Below, piece after piece: positions 15,584-22,501 of a stretch of 25,886 bases of DNA. Under the pieces are notes generated by a model. That model was not told where the DNA came from. It worked only from the letters and a program-made list of their open reading frames with translations, and made no database searches. This DNA is from Lachnospiraceae bacterium (lineage in GTDB: Bacteria > Bacillota > Clostridia > Lachnospirales > Lachnospiraceae), in contig JAHZHB010000145.1 of assembly GCA_019420465.1 (NCBI GenBank), forward strand, positions 3,417 to 29,302, given 5' to 3'. A program made the position numbers and the translations under genes. Every line of letters starts with the position of its first letter. Position 1 is the first letter of the stretch.

Positions 15584-16960
15584 TCAATCTTCCTCTTTGT
15601 TATCATCCTGAAGGGCTGTTACCTGATTATCCTGTACTCCTTCGGAGGTTTCTTTCTGGAACAGAATACGGAATGTCATAAACATCAGTTTAATATCCAG
15701 CCACAGGGAATAATTCTGGATGTAAAAAAGATCCAGTTTCAGCTTGTCATACGGTACGGTATTGTATTTGCCATATACCTGTGCATAACCGGTCAGACCG
15801 GCTTTGACTTTGAGACGGTAATAAAATTCCGGGATCTCTTTTTCATATCGGCGCATGATCTCGCGACGTTCCGGTCTGGGACCGACAATGGACATATCCC
15901 CTTTCAGTACGTTAAACAGCTGGGGAAGTTCGTCGAAATGAAGATTTCTGAGGATCTTACCCACAGGTGTGATACGGGAATCGTGCTGCGTGGCAAGCTG
16001 CGCGCCGTCTTTTTCGGAATCGATACGCATACTGCGGAATTTGTAGATCATAAACGGCTTACCGCCAAGAGTTACTCTTTCCTGCTTATAGATCACAGGA
16101 CCTCTGTCGTAGGCTTTGATCATAATAGCGCTGATCAGCATAAACGGAGAAGCAATCACGATACCGATCAGGGATATCACGATGTCGATCAGACGTTTAA
16201 AGAAAACCTGTTCTGCGGTCAGTCCCATATTACGGGAAAGCAAAAGCGGTGTATCAAACAGATGGATACGTTCTGAGCCTTTGATCAGGATATCGGAGAT
16301 CTTTGGTGTCACATAACAGCGGATGGAATGTGAAAAGCAGTATTTCAGCAGTCGGTTGCGGATGGCCGATGGCAGGTCCCAGATGATCACGGCTTCATAT
16401 TCGCGGATCATGCGGTATACGGCTTCTTCTCCGGCTTCGTTGATATTGACTTTGGCACAGATATCGTATTTATCGTTTCGTTTATCTACTTTTTTCACAA
16501 AGCTGTCCGGTTTGCGGTCACCGTAGACTAAGAGCATGCGGTGCGGCGGATACAGGCGGATATAGATTTCTCCGGAAGCTACGGTCCAGAGTATGATGAT
16601 GGCGATATCGGCAAGCTGTACGCACAGCATCGGGGTTACGCTCAAAAACCATCGATGGATCAGTACGATCTGCAGGTATACGACGACGTTGGCGCATACG
16701 CTGGAGATCAGAAGGGCGTAGATAATATCGAGTTTTTTCATAAAACCTACGCGGAGTCCGCCGCTTAATTTGGCGAACATAAACATGACCAGGGCATAAA
16801 TGCCGATCAGGGTATAGTTTCCTCGTCTCCAGAATGGGTTTTTGATCTGTCCGCGGTAGCTTCCGTACCAGGCCATGGCGAAGACGGCGCTGACGGCTAC
16901 CAGGAAGATGATGCCCAGTAAGAAGGCAACGATTCTTTTAAAATATTCTCTTTGTTTCAT
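15584..16960 (-). CDS. Polyprenyl-phosphate sugar-1-phosphate transferase (initiating, WbaP/WcaJ/CpsE type)
   Basis: A 458-residue initiating transferase that loads a sugar-1-phosphate onto undecaprenyl phosphate to begin exopolysaccharide or capsule units. The layout is classical: four or five N-terminal membrane helices (about 10-130), a degenerate nucleotide-binding-like domain (about 140-240), a re-entrant helix (about 258-282) and the catalytic bac_transf domain (about 250-440). Its hallmarks are KRLIDIVIS, YKQERVTLGGKPFMIYKFRSM, HFDELPQLFNVLKGDMSIVGPRP (DE 343-344, PRP 361-363) and GLTGYAQVYG. GGAGG precedes the ATG. It is translationally close to the downstream GT2 gene. It belongs functionally with the glycan genes at 1-5.9 kb although 10 kb of housekeeping genes lie between. 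Confidence 0.93.
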   Translation of the reverse strand: MKQREYFKRIVAFLLGIIFLVAVSAVFAMAWYGSYRGQIKNPFWRRGNYTLIGIYALVMFMFAKLSGGLRVGFMKKLDIIYALLISSVCANVVVYLQIVLIHRWFLSVTPMLCVQLADIAIIILWTVASGEIYIRLYPPHRMLLVYGDRKPDSFVKKVDKRNDKYDICAKVNINEAGEEAVYRMIREYEAVIIWDLPSAIRNRLLKYCFSHSIRCYVTPKISDILIKGSERIHLFDTPLLLSRNMGLTAEQVFFKRLIDIVISLIGIVIASPFMLISAIMIKAYDRGPVIYKQERVTLGGKPFMIYKFRSMRIDSEKDGAQLATQHDSRITPVGKILRNLHFDELPQLFNVLKGDMSIVGPRPERREIMRRYEKEIPEFYYRLKVKAGLTGYAQVYGKYNTVPYDKLKLDLFYIQNYSLWLDIKLMFMTFRILFQKETSEGVQDNQVTALQDDNKEED

Positions 16961-16988
16961 CTTTCCTCCGGGGCGGGTTGTGGCCCCA

Positions 16989-17017
16989 TGTATACTTTTT
17001 TTACATGATCTTACATG
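16989..17017 (-). promoter_or_regulatory. Candidate activator-type promoter with tandem direct repeats
   Basis: On the minus strand CATGTAA occurs twice, spaced 10 bases apart (plus-strand TTACATG at 17001-17007 and 17011-17017). The repeats sit where a -35 would be, upstream of TATACA (16989-16994). No good -35 exists. This arrangement is typical of response-regulator-activated promoters, but this is inference. Confidence 0.35.
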
Positions 17018-17136
17018 GTTTATATCTGGTTTATTCTAGCAATGGGGGGTGGGTTTGTCAATAAAGGTCGAGGTTTTTTCACAGGTTATACAGGATTTTT
17101 CAGGAAATTTTCAGAATATTGGGCAGAATTGTGGTG

Positions 17137-17219
17137 GGGACGGACGAAAAAATGTCCGGTGGAAACTGCTGGCAGGAATATTTCTTTCCCCTGCGCTCCA
17201 GGATCAGGGACGGACGAAA
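17137..17219 (+). repeat. 13-base direct repeat GGGACGGACGAAA, two copies
   Basis: Exact copies lie at 17137-17149 and 17207-17219, 70 bases apart. The second abuts the left arm of the long hairpin. CTGCGCTCC is also repeated at 17191-17199 and 17255-17263. Confidence 0.8.
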
Positions 17220-17357
17220 CCCGTCACAGGTCAGTGCACACAGATATCTCTCCTCTGCGCTCCGGCTCCGTCGGTCCGAGCCTGTAGTCTCGGACTCTTA
17301 CTCGCTAAAGTCGCTTGAGGGAGAGATATCTGTGTGCACTGACCTGTGACGGGTTTC
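17216..17357. repeat. Long inverted repeat with perfect 38-base arms
   Basis: Positions 17216-17253 are perfectly complementary to 17320-17357, enclosing 66 bases. The loop carries a second hairpin, GTCCGAG (17274-17280) with CTCGGAC (17289-17295), and the 10-mer CTCGCTAAAG (17301-17310) that recurs in the hairpin at 25720-25886. No coding sequence, transposase or target-site duplication is recognised. It lies in the 497-base gap between the AGCS gene stop and the sugar transferase start, which is otherwise empty apart from the repeats listed here. Confidence 0.92.
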
Positions 17358-17382
17358 TGACTACTGAGGGAATGAGGTTGAA

Positions 17383-17433
17383 CGTGAGGGAGGGGCTGGC
17401 TGTGCGGTTGCACAGACAGCCCCTCTGCTCACG
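17383..17433 (-). repeat. Large hairpin 3' of the AGCS symporter
   Basis: CGTGAG/CTCACG, AGGGGCTG/CAGCCCCT and TGTGC/GCACA stack into one stem of about 19 pairs with two small internal loops, spanning 17383-17433. It is likely part of the symporter mRNA 3' end or its terminator, though the poly-T tail is missing. Confidence 0.7.
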
Positions 17434-17436
17434 TAG

Positions 17437-17454
17437 CTACATTATAATATGTAG
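17437..17454 (-). repeat. Small palindrome at the AGCS stop
   Basis: CTACAT (17437-17442) / ATGTAG (17449-17454) around TATAAT, three bases beyond the stop codon. It is the first of three successive inverted repeats downstream of the gene. Confidence 0.55.
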
Positions 17455-17457
17455 GAG

Positions 17458-18885
17458 TTAGTTTTCGATGTGTTTTTTGGCCTCGAAGAAATCTTTGGTT
17501 TCTTTTGCTACGACACCGCTTAAGGCGAACAGGGCGATCATGTTCGGGAAGGCCATGAGACCGTTTACGATATCAGCAAGAGTCCAGACGGCGCTTACAG
17601 TGATGAAGGGGCCGGTGAAAACCATGAGAATGTAAATCCAGCGGTAGGGTTTCAGTACTTTTTTGCCGCCTGTGAGGTATTCAAGGCAACGTTCGCTGTA
17701 GTAGTCCCAGCCTAAAATAGTAGTAAAGGCGAAGAATACGAGGCAAAGCATCAGGATGAAGGATGATACTACTGGCGGAAACGGTAAGCCGTTCTGGAAA
17801 GCGTAGGTGGTAACCTGGACACCTTCGAGACCTTCCACCTGCCATGCGCCGGTGAGGACAATGGAAATACCTGTCAGGGAGCAAATGATGATGGTGTCGA
17901 TGAAAGTACCTGTCATACATACGAGACCCTGACGTACCGGCTCGTTGGTCTGGGCCGCTGCCGCTGCGATCGGAGCACTACCAAGACCAGCTTCGTTGGA
18001 GAAAATACCACGGGCTACACCTTTCTGCATGGCAACCATCATGCTACCGACAGCGCCGCCGGTGATGGCCTGCGGATTGAAAGCACCCTGTACGATAGTT
18101 ACAACAGCTGCCGGTACTTTTGTGATATTGCAGATGATCAGTATAATGGCAAATACGAAATAGATAACAGCCATAAACGGTACAATAACCTGGCTTACAT
18201 TGGCAATACGCTGGATGCCGCCGATAACAACGAGGGCTACAAAGAAAGTAACAACTACGGCTACGATGATGGTTACTAACGGGTATGCGCCCAGTACCGG
18301 AAGATTGACCATAACGGCTTTGTCCGGGTCAAAGAAGCTCTGTACGGCTGTGGAGATACCATTGATCTGGGTGATTGTACCGATACCCATGATACCTACG
18401 AGTACGCCAAAGAAGGCGAACAGCTTTGCCAGCCATTTCCAGTTTTTGCCCATACCTTTTTCAATATAGTAGAATGGACCGCCAAGACTGTGATTTTCTT
18501 TGTCGATGACACGGTATTTAACAGCAAGCAAACCTTCGGAATACTTTGTTGCCATACCAAGGAAAGCGGCTACGATCATCCAGAATAAGGCTCCGGGGCC
18601 ACCGGCGCATACGGCAGTTGCTACACCGACAATATTACCGGTACCGATCGTGGCACTTAATGCTGTACAGAGGGCTCCAAAGCTTGTGATCTCGCCTTCA
18701 CCGTCCTCTTCGTTTTTGATCATCCATTTAAGGGCCAGTGGCAGGCGGCGGATCTGGATGCCTTTTGTCCGCAGGGACAACAGCAAACCGCCGAGCATGA
18801 TCAGTACCATCAGAGGCACACCCCATACCAGGTCATCGATCTTTACGATCCATTTGTTGATTATGTTCCACATTGACTGTTCCAT
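17458..18885 (-). CDS. Alanine/glycine:cation symporter (AGCS family)
   Basis: A 475-residue, multi-spanning Na+ (or H+)-coupled amino acid importer. AGCS hallmarks are TALSATIGTGNIVGVATA near residue 75, GGPGALFWM, GGPFYYIEKGMG, GIFSNEAGLGSAPIAAAAA and the late GWDYYSERCLEYL. The start at 18883-18885 (MEQSMWNIINKW) is chosen because AGGAG lies about ten bases upstream; the frame extends 13 codons further without a site. The leader carries a tandem glycine riboswitch and a terminator, so expression responds to glycine, and glycine is therefore a probable substrate besides alanine. The 3' side holds three inverted repeats. It is monocistronic. Confidence 0.95.
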   Translation of the reverse strand: MEQSMWNIINKWIVKIDDLVWGVPLMVLIMLGGLLLSLRTKGIQIRRLPLALKWMIKNEEDGEGEITSFGALCTALSATIGTGNIVGVATAVCAGGPGALFWMIVAAFLGMATKYSEGLLAVKYRVIDKENHSLGGPFYYIEKGMGKNWKWLAKLFAFFGVLVGIMGIGTITQINGISTAVQSFFDPDKAVMVNLPVLGAYPLVTIIVAVVVTFFVALVVIGGIQRIANVSQVIVPFMAVIYFVFAIILIICNITKVPAAVVTIVQGAFNPQAITGGAVGSMMVAMQKGVARGIFSNEAGLGSAPIAAAAAQTNEPVRQGLVCMTGTFIDTIIICSLTGISIVLTGAWQVEGLEGVQVTTYAFQNGLPFPPVVSSFILMLCLVFFAFTTILGWDYYSERCLEYLTGGKKVLKPYRWIYILMVFTGPFITVSAVWTLADIVNGLMAFPNMIALFALSGVVAKETKDFFEAKKHIEN

Positions 18886-19085
18886 TTTCTTCTCTCTCCT
18901 GTCTGTTTGTTTTGATGGAAGCATAAGTTTCTATGCTTCGGATCTCTCGTGCCCCTGCTGCACTGTGCGATCATAAAACGGCTTTTGTCTTTGCTTTCCC
19001 TGTCCTGCCTATCCGGTCCGGTGAACCGGCCCTGCTTTAAGAAAGCTTAAACAGCTGCCTTTCTTGTTGATCTGCAATTTTATGC

Positions 19086-19120
19086 AACAAAAAGAGCCCC
19101 TCTACGATGTATGGGACTCT
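19086..19120 (-). terminator. Riboswitch expression-platform terminator
   Basis: On the minus strand AGAGTCCC (19113-19120) pairs with GGGGCTCT (19093-19100, one G-U pair), followed by TTTTTG. It lies about 35 bases after aptamer II and 200 bases before the symporter ATG, so read-through is needed for expression. Upstream AGAATGC...GCGTTCT (19139-19158 region) can form a hairpin that takes the 3' strand of aptamer II P1, a plausible switching partner. Confidence 0.8.
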
Positions 19121-19155
19121 CATAACAAAACAACATACAGAACGCCTGTAAGCAT

Positions 19156-19339
19156 TCTCTGTCCTTTCGCCTGAGAGATTCACACACGGTTATCCGTATG
19201 TCTTGCACCTTCGGCCTCCGGTCTTCCCGGATGTCTCCAGAGATACGATCCATTCGCAGTTTCCACCTGTCACAGGCACCTGAGAGCGTTACTCCTTCGG
19301 CGGGTCTAACGACCACTTTCCTGCGAACTTCGTCTCGTA
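19156..19339 (-). ncRNA. Tandem glycine riboswitch
   Basis: Two glycine aptamers in series on the minus strand. Aptamer I (19253-19327) is closed by P1 TTCGCAG/CTGCGAA and contains CCGCCGAAGGAG and CTCTCAGG. Aptamer II (19156-19243) is closed by TCTCTG/CAGAGA and contains GGCCGAAGGTGC and CTCTCAGGCGAAAGGACAG. These are the conserved glycine-binding core strings. The nine-base linker and leader can pair through TACGA (19335-19339) and TCGTA (19244-19248), the P0/kink-turn helix known to join the two aptamers. It controls the AGCS symporter. Whether glycine turns it on or off cannot be settled by eye. Confidence 0.95.
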
Positions 19340-19354
19340 AATGTTTCACTTGTA

Positions 19355-19383
19355 ACTATAGTCAAATTTTATGCATAAGTCAA
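19355..19383 (-). promoter_or_regulatory. Promoter of the glycine-riboswitch transcript
   Basis: TTGACT (19378-19383), 17-base spacer, TATAGT (19355-19360) on the minus strand. The predicted start near 19348 is just upstream of the kink-turn leader, so the whole RNA is riboswitch from its first bases. Confidence 0.85.
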
Positions 19384-19469
19384 TACTGCCATTCTAACGT
19401 ACTATAGTAAATACAATCCCTCCATTCTGTTCTTACAGTGCTGAACTGTAACCAATTCCCGACTTTATA

Positions 19470-19533
19470 GCATCGACCATATATCCGATGCAAAAAGAAG
19501 TTCTTTACAATATATCCCCAAAAGGGATATGAT
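19470..19533 (+). promoter_or_regulatory. aroD promoter with a palindrome in its spacer
   Basis: TTTACA (19504-19509), 18-base spacer, TATGAT (19528-19533). The hyphenated palindrome ATATCCC-(C)AAAA-GGGATAT (19512-19530) fills the spacer and enters the -10, a classic repressor position. A second hairpin, GCATCG (19470-19475) / CGATGC (19486-19491), lies just upstream. Nothing recognisable lies between 19384 and 19469 apart from a second ACTATAGT palindrome near 19402. Confidence 0.55.
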
Positions 19534-19587
19534 GAGAACAGGATGTGCACAAAGCACTGTACTATTATATCTTAAGAGGACAATACT

Positions 19588-20349
19588 ATGCATACAGTTC
19601 AGGTAAAAAAAACCATCATTGGCGAGGGGCGCCCGAAGATCTGTGTACCGATCGTAGCAAAAACTGCGGCTGATATTCTCGCTGAAGCAAAAAAGATCAC
19701 TGCCCTTCCTGTAGATATTATAGAATGGCGTGCAGACTGTTTCGATGATGTAACTCTTACTGAAAAGGTTATCGAAACTGCCGGCGCTTTGCAGGATATT
19801 CTACAGGATATCCCTCTGCTTTTCACCTTCCGAACAGCAAAGGAAGGCGGTGAAAAAGAGATTTCTGCCAAAGATTATGCAGCTTTGAATATCGCTGCCG
19901 CTCAGAGCGGCTATGTGGATCTGATAGATGTCGAAGCCTTTACCGGCGACGAGACTGTAAAGCACATCATCACGGCCGCACACGATGCCGGAGTCAGAGT
20001 AATCGCATCCAATCATGATTTCTTTAAAACACCGGCTAAGGAAGAAATCGTACGCCGTCTTCGTTTCATGCAGGATATGAACGCTGACATTTCCAAGATT
20101 GCCGTCATGCCTGCCTGCCGTCAGGATGTTCTGACATTGCTTCTGGCCACACTGGAAATGACGGAAAAATACGCTGACCGCCCGATCATCACCATGTCCA
20201 TGGCCGGTACCGGAGTTGTCAGCCGGCTCGTTGGAGAGAGCTTTGGCTCTGCGCTTACGTTCGGTGCCGCTTCCCAAGCATCTGCACCGGGACAGATCGA
20301 TGTTGAACAGTTACGGCAGGTGCTTGATATCATCCACGAAAGCTTATAA
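19588..20349 (+). CDS. aroD: Type I 3-dehydroquinate dehydratase
   Basis: A 253-residue, full-length class I dehydroquinase, which dehydrates 3-dehydroquinate to 3-dehydroshikimate through a Schiff base. The catalytic residues fall at the canonical positions: E46 and R48 in IIEWRAD, H143 in IASNHDF, Schiff-base K170 in DISKIAVMP, R213 in VVSRLVGE and Q236 in SAPGQID. AAGAGGA lies seven bases before the ATG. It has its own promoter and is convergent with the ydiB-like gene, sharing the terminator between them. With the two minus-strand aro genes it covers successive steps from dehydroquinate to shikimate 3-phosphate. Confidence 0.97.
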   Translation: MHTVQVKKTIIGEGRPKICVPIVAKTAADILAEAKKITALPVDIIEWRADCFDDVTLTEKVIETAGALQDILQDIPLLFTFRTAKEGGEKEISAKDYAALNIAAAQSGYVDLIDVEAFTGDETVKHIITAAHDAGVRVIASNHDFFKTPAKEEIVRRLRFMQDMNADISKIAVMPACRQDVLTLLLATLEMTEKYADRPIITMSMAGTGVVSRLVGESFGSALTFGAASQASAPGQIDVEQLRQVLDIIHESL

Positions 20350-20433
20350 GCCGTATCTGTGCCGGATGGCGGATTTATGCGCATATCCCGCAAGAACCAG
20401 TCAGCGACAGATTTTTCAGAATGTCAAACAGTA

Positions 20434-20479
20434 AAACAGCCTTTTTTATCACAGTAGTCCGTGAGAAAAAGGGCTGTTT
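20434..20479. terminator. Bidirectional terminator between aroD and the YdiB-like gene
   Basis: A 19-base arm (20434-20452, starting AAACAGCC) pairs with 20461-20479 (ending GGGCTGTTT) with one wobble and one mismatch, around an 8-base loop. A/T tails flank both sides. Confidence 0.8.
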
Positions 20480-20499
20480 CTTTATAGTACGGTATACTT

Positions 20500-21381
20500 T
20501 TATTTCTGTTCCTGCTCAGCCTGGAACTTCTGGTATTCATCCGTCGGCATTTCCAGACCTGTATAGAGTTTATATGCCTCTGCACCCTGCCATAACAGCA
20601 TACCTTTGCCACCGATCGTCAGCTTGCAGCCGGCTTCTCTGGCTTCTCTGAGCATTCGTGTTTCTTCCGGATTATACACAACATCAGCGACAACCAGTTC
20701 CGGACGGAACATGGATTTATCGATCAGAGTTACCTCTTCATGCGGTTTCATACCGGCCAGTGTACCGTTGACAAGGATATCTGCTTTTGCGATCTCTTCT
20801 CTTAATCTGTCCTGATCCTCCATTTTGCACACATGTACTTCACAGTCCGGTGTCTCTTTTTTCAGCTTTTCTGCCGTGGACTCTGCACGGGCAAAAAACG
20901 GATCATCCGGATTAAAAATAGTGATAGACGCTGCACCATCCAGCGCACACTGCACCTGGATCGCTGTTGCAGCACCACCGGCACCAAGGATCACCATCTT
21001 TTTGCCCTTGACATCCACACCATGCTCTTTCAGATTGCGGACAAAACCAACACCATCCGTAATATGACCGATCAGCCTGCCATTCTCATTGACGATCGTA
21101 TTTACCGCTCCGATGATACGGGCAGCCGGTGAAAGCTCATCCATATGCTTTGCCACTTCGTTTTTACATGGCATGGTGACATTGGCACCTCTCATTTTTA
21201 AAAGACGGATTGCATCAAGCGCTGCTACGACCTGATTCTCTTTAATATCAAATGCCATATAGGCATAATCCAGATGGTGATAACGAAAACTGAAATTGTA
21301 CATTGCCGGTGACCCTGAATGTCCTACCGGACTTCCGATCAGTGCCATTAATCCTGTTGTTCCTGTGATTCTCTGTTCCAT
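20500..21381 (-). CDS. Shikimate/quinate dehydrogenase, YdiB-type AroE
   Basis: A 293-residue shikimate 5-dehydrogenase-family oxidoreductase. It resembles E. coli YdiB more than AroE: GLMALIGSPVGHSGSP, LKMRGANVTMPCK, DELSPAARIIGAVNTIVN and GMLLWQGAEAY. Catalytic K73 and D109 (HITDG) and the dinucleotide loop LGAGGAATA (132-140) are present. After the second beta strand it reads FNPDDPFF (156-163), with no Arg to bind the NADP 2'-phosphate and acidic residues instead, which suggests NAD+. The ATG at 21379-21381 is chosen for GGGAGGA upstream; the 27 extra in-frame residues look unlike the family. It is downstream of the mutase-kinase fusion (111-base gap, no terminator seen), likely co-transcribed. 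Confidence 0.92.
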   Translation of the reverse strand: MEQRITGTTGLMALIGSPVGHSGSPAMYNFSFRYHHLDYAYMAFDIKENQVVAALDAIRLLKMRGANVTMPCKNEVAKHMDELSPAARIIGAVNTIVNENGRLIGHITDGVGFVRNLKEHGVDVKGKKMVILGAGGAATAIQVQCALDGAASITIFNPDDPFFARAESTAEKLKKETPDCEVHVCKMEDQDRLREEIAKADILVNGTLAGMKPHEEVTLIDKSMFRPELVVADVVYNPEETRMLREAREAGCKLTIGGKGMLLWQGAEAYKLYTGLEMPTDEYQKFQAEQEQK

Positions 21382-21492
21382 TGTATATTCCTCCCGAAAT
21401 TTTTTCTCTGTCAGATATGCAGTTTCGCATATTTCGTGTTTTTTATCAGCTCTGCCACACATAGGAAAAGCATAGACAGGTTGATTCCCCGC

Positions 21493-22269
21493 TTACATTA
21501 TCCGCAGCTTTTGTACTATTTCTTCACAGATCTCAAGCTTGCTCTTACCGTCTGTTTCGATGATGATATCGGCTGCTGCTTCGTACTTTTCACGACGTTT
21601 TTCCATCAGTTCAGCAATAAACGGCACGTTTTTGTTATTCTCGATCAGCGGCCGGTCATGATTATCTTTGACACGCGCAAGGATTGTCTCCGGTCTGGCC
21701 GTAAGAAGAACAACCTTGCCGTTTTTCTTCATCTCAACAACATTGCACTCACGCATCGGTGTACCACCACCGCAGGAGATCACAACATTGCTTCTCGACT
21801 GCATTTCTACCAGTAGTTTTGTCTCCAGCTCGCGAAAATACTCTTCTCCATATGTCTCAAAGATATCGGAAATACTCATGCCCTGCCGTTTTGCAATGAT
21901 CTGATCCATCTCTACAACATCCATGGCGAATGCCTTCTTCAGGAAATCAGAGATCGTTGACTTTCCGGTTCCCATAAAGCCGATCAGTACGATATTGTAA
22001 TCAAACAGCTTTCTGGCCTGGATACGTTTACTGTTGGTGCAGATACAGTCAAACACATCGGCGATCTCGTCCTTATGACGTCTGCCATTCATCCGCTCCT
22101 CCAGCCATTCTTTCTGCTTTACTTCCTGTTCCGGCTGCAGGATCTGCAGACCATTGGCCTCCTTGTAGGCCATGATATCTTCTACGATACGGTTTCGCAT
22201 GATAAGAGCATCCAGAATGATCTCATCACACTGTCCAAGACTTTCTCTGAGTATATCAAGCTGACTCAT
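21493..22269 (-). CDS. Chorismate mutase-like / shikimate kinase fusion
   Basis: A 258-residue two-domain protein. Residues 1-88 resemble an AroQ-type (type II) chorismate mutase. Aligned with E. coli P-protein mutase, R8, R25, K36, E49 and Q84 are kept, while the expected Asp (45) and Arg (48) are both Gln. Residues 91-258 are a complete shikimate kinase: Walker A GFMGTGKST (98-106), shikimate-binding D122 and R146, CGGGTPMRE (166-174) and the lid RPLI (206-209). The kinase makes shikimate 3-phosphate; the mutase activity, chorismate to prephenate, is uncertain. The N-terminal part may instead be an allosteric or structural domain. It is first gene of the unit with the YdiB-like dehydrogenase, behind a strong promoter. 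Confidence 0.92.
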   Translation of the reverse strand: MSQLDILRESLGQCDEIILDALIMRNRIVEDIMAYKEANGLQILQPEQEVKQKEWLEERMNGRRHKDEIADVFDCICTNSKRIQARKLFDYNIVLIGFMGTGKSTISDFLKKAFAMDVVEMDQIIAKRQGMSISDIFETYGEEYFRELETKLLVEMQSRSNVVISCGGGTPMRECNVVEMKKNGKVVLLTARPETILARVKDNHDRPLIENNKNVPFIAELMEKRREKYEAAADIIIETDGKSKLEICEEIVQKLRIM

Positions 22270-22310
22270 TCGTTTCTTTCCTCTGTCTTTCTTAAGCTTT
22301 TATATTCTTC

Positions 22311-22339
22311 ATTATACCAATGCACTTTTTGTATAGCAA
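22311..22339 (-). promoter_or_regulatory. Promoter of the mutase-kinase / dehydrogenase operon
   Basis: TTGCTA (22334-22339), 17-base spacer, perfect TATAAT (22311-22316) with an upstream TG, making an extended -10, on the minus strand. The leader is about 35 bases. Confidence 0.82.
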
Positions 22340-22411
22340 TCCTTTAACTCCTTAAAACTTCATTTTGGTTTCATAGATTTTTTCTATGCGCCGGAAACTG
22401 GTAAATACAAC

Positions 22412-22441
22412 AGATGCCGCCTGCATACACAGACGGCATCT
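22412..22441 (-). terminator. Probable hppA terminator
   Basis: AGATGCCG (22412-22419) / CGGCATCT (22434-22441), extended inward by CTG/CAG. On the minus strand it is followed by the T-rich TGTTGTATTT. It lies about 60 bases past the hppA stop. Confidence 0.65.
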
Positions 22442-22501
22442 TTATCGTTTGTTTAATGGCAAAATCTGAGGTGGAATCAGATTTCTGATACAAAACTCAA
22501 T

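Noticed and set aside
15539..16276. A 245-codon plus-strand frame opposite the sugar transferase
   Set aside because: It is antisense to the catalytic domain of a clear bac_transf enzyme and its translation has no family resemblance.
17216..17357. Insertion sequence or integron attC site
   Set aside because: There is no transposase or integrase, the arms are perfect rather than attC-like, and no target duplication is seen.
17015..17413. Several 60-90 codon frames over the long inverted repeat
   Set aside because: They arise from the G/C-rich repeat itself, overlap one another on both strands, and show no protein-like composition or family motif.
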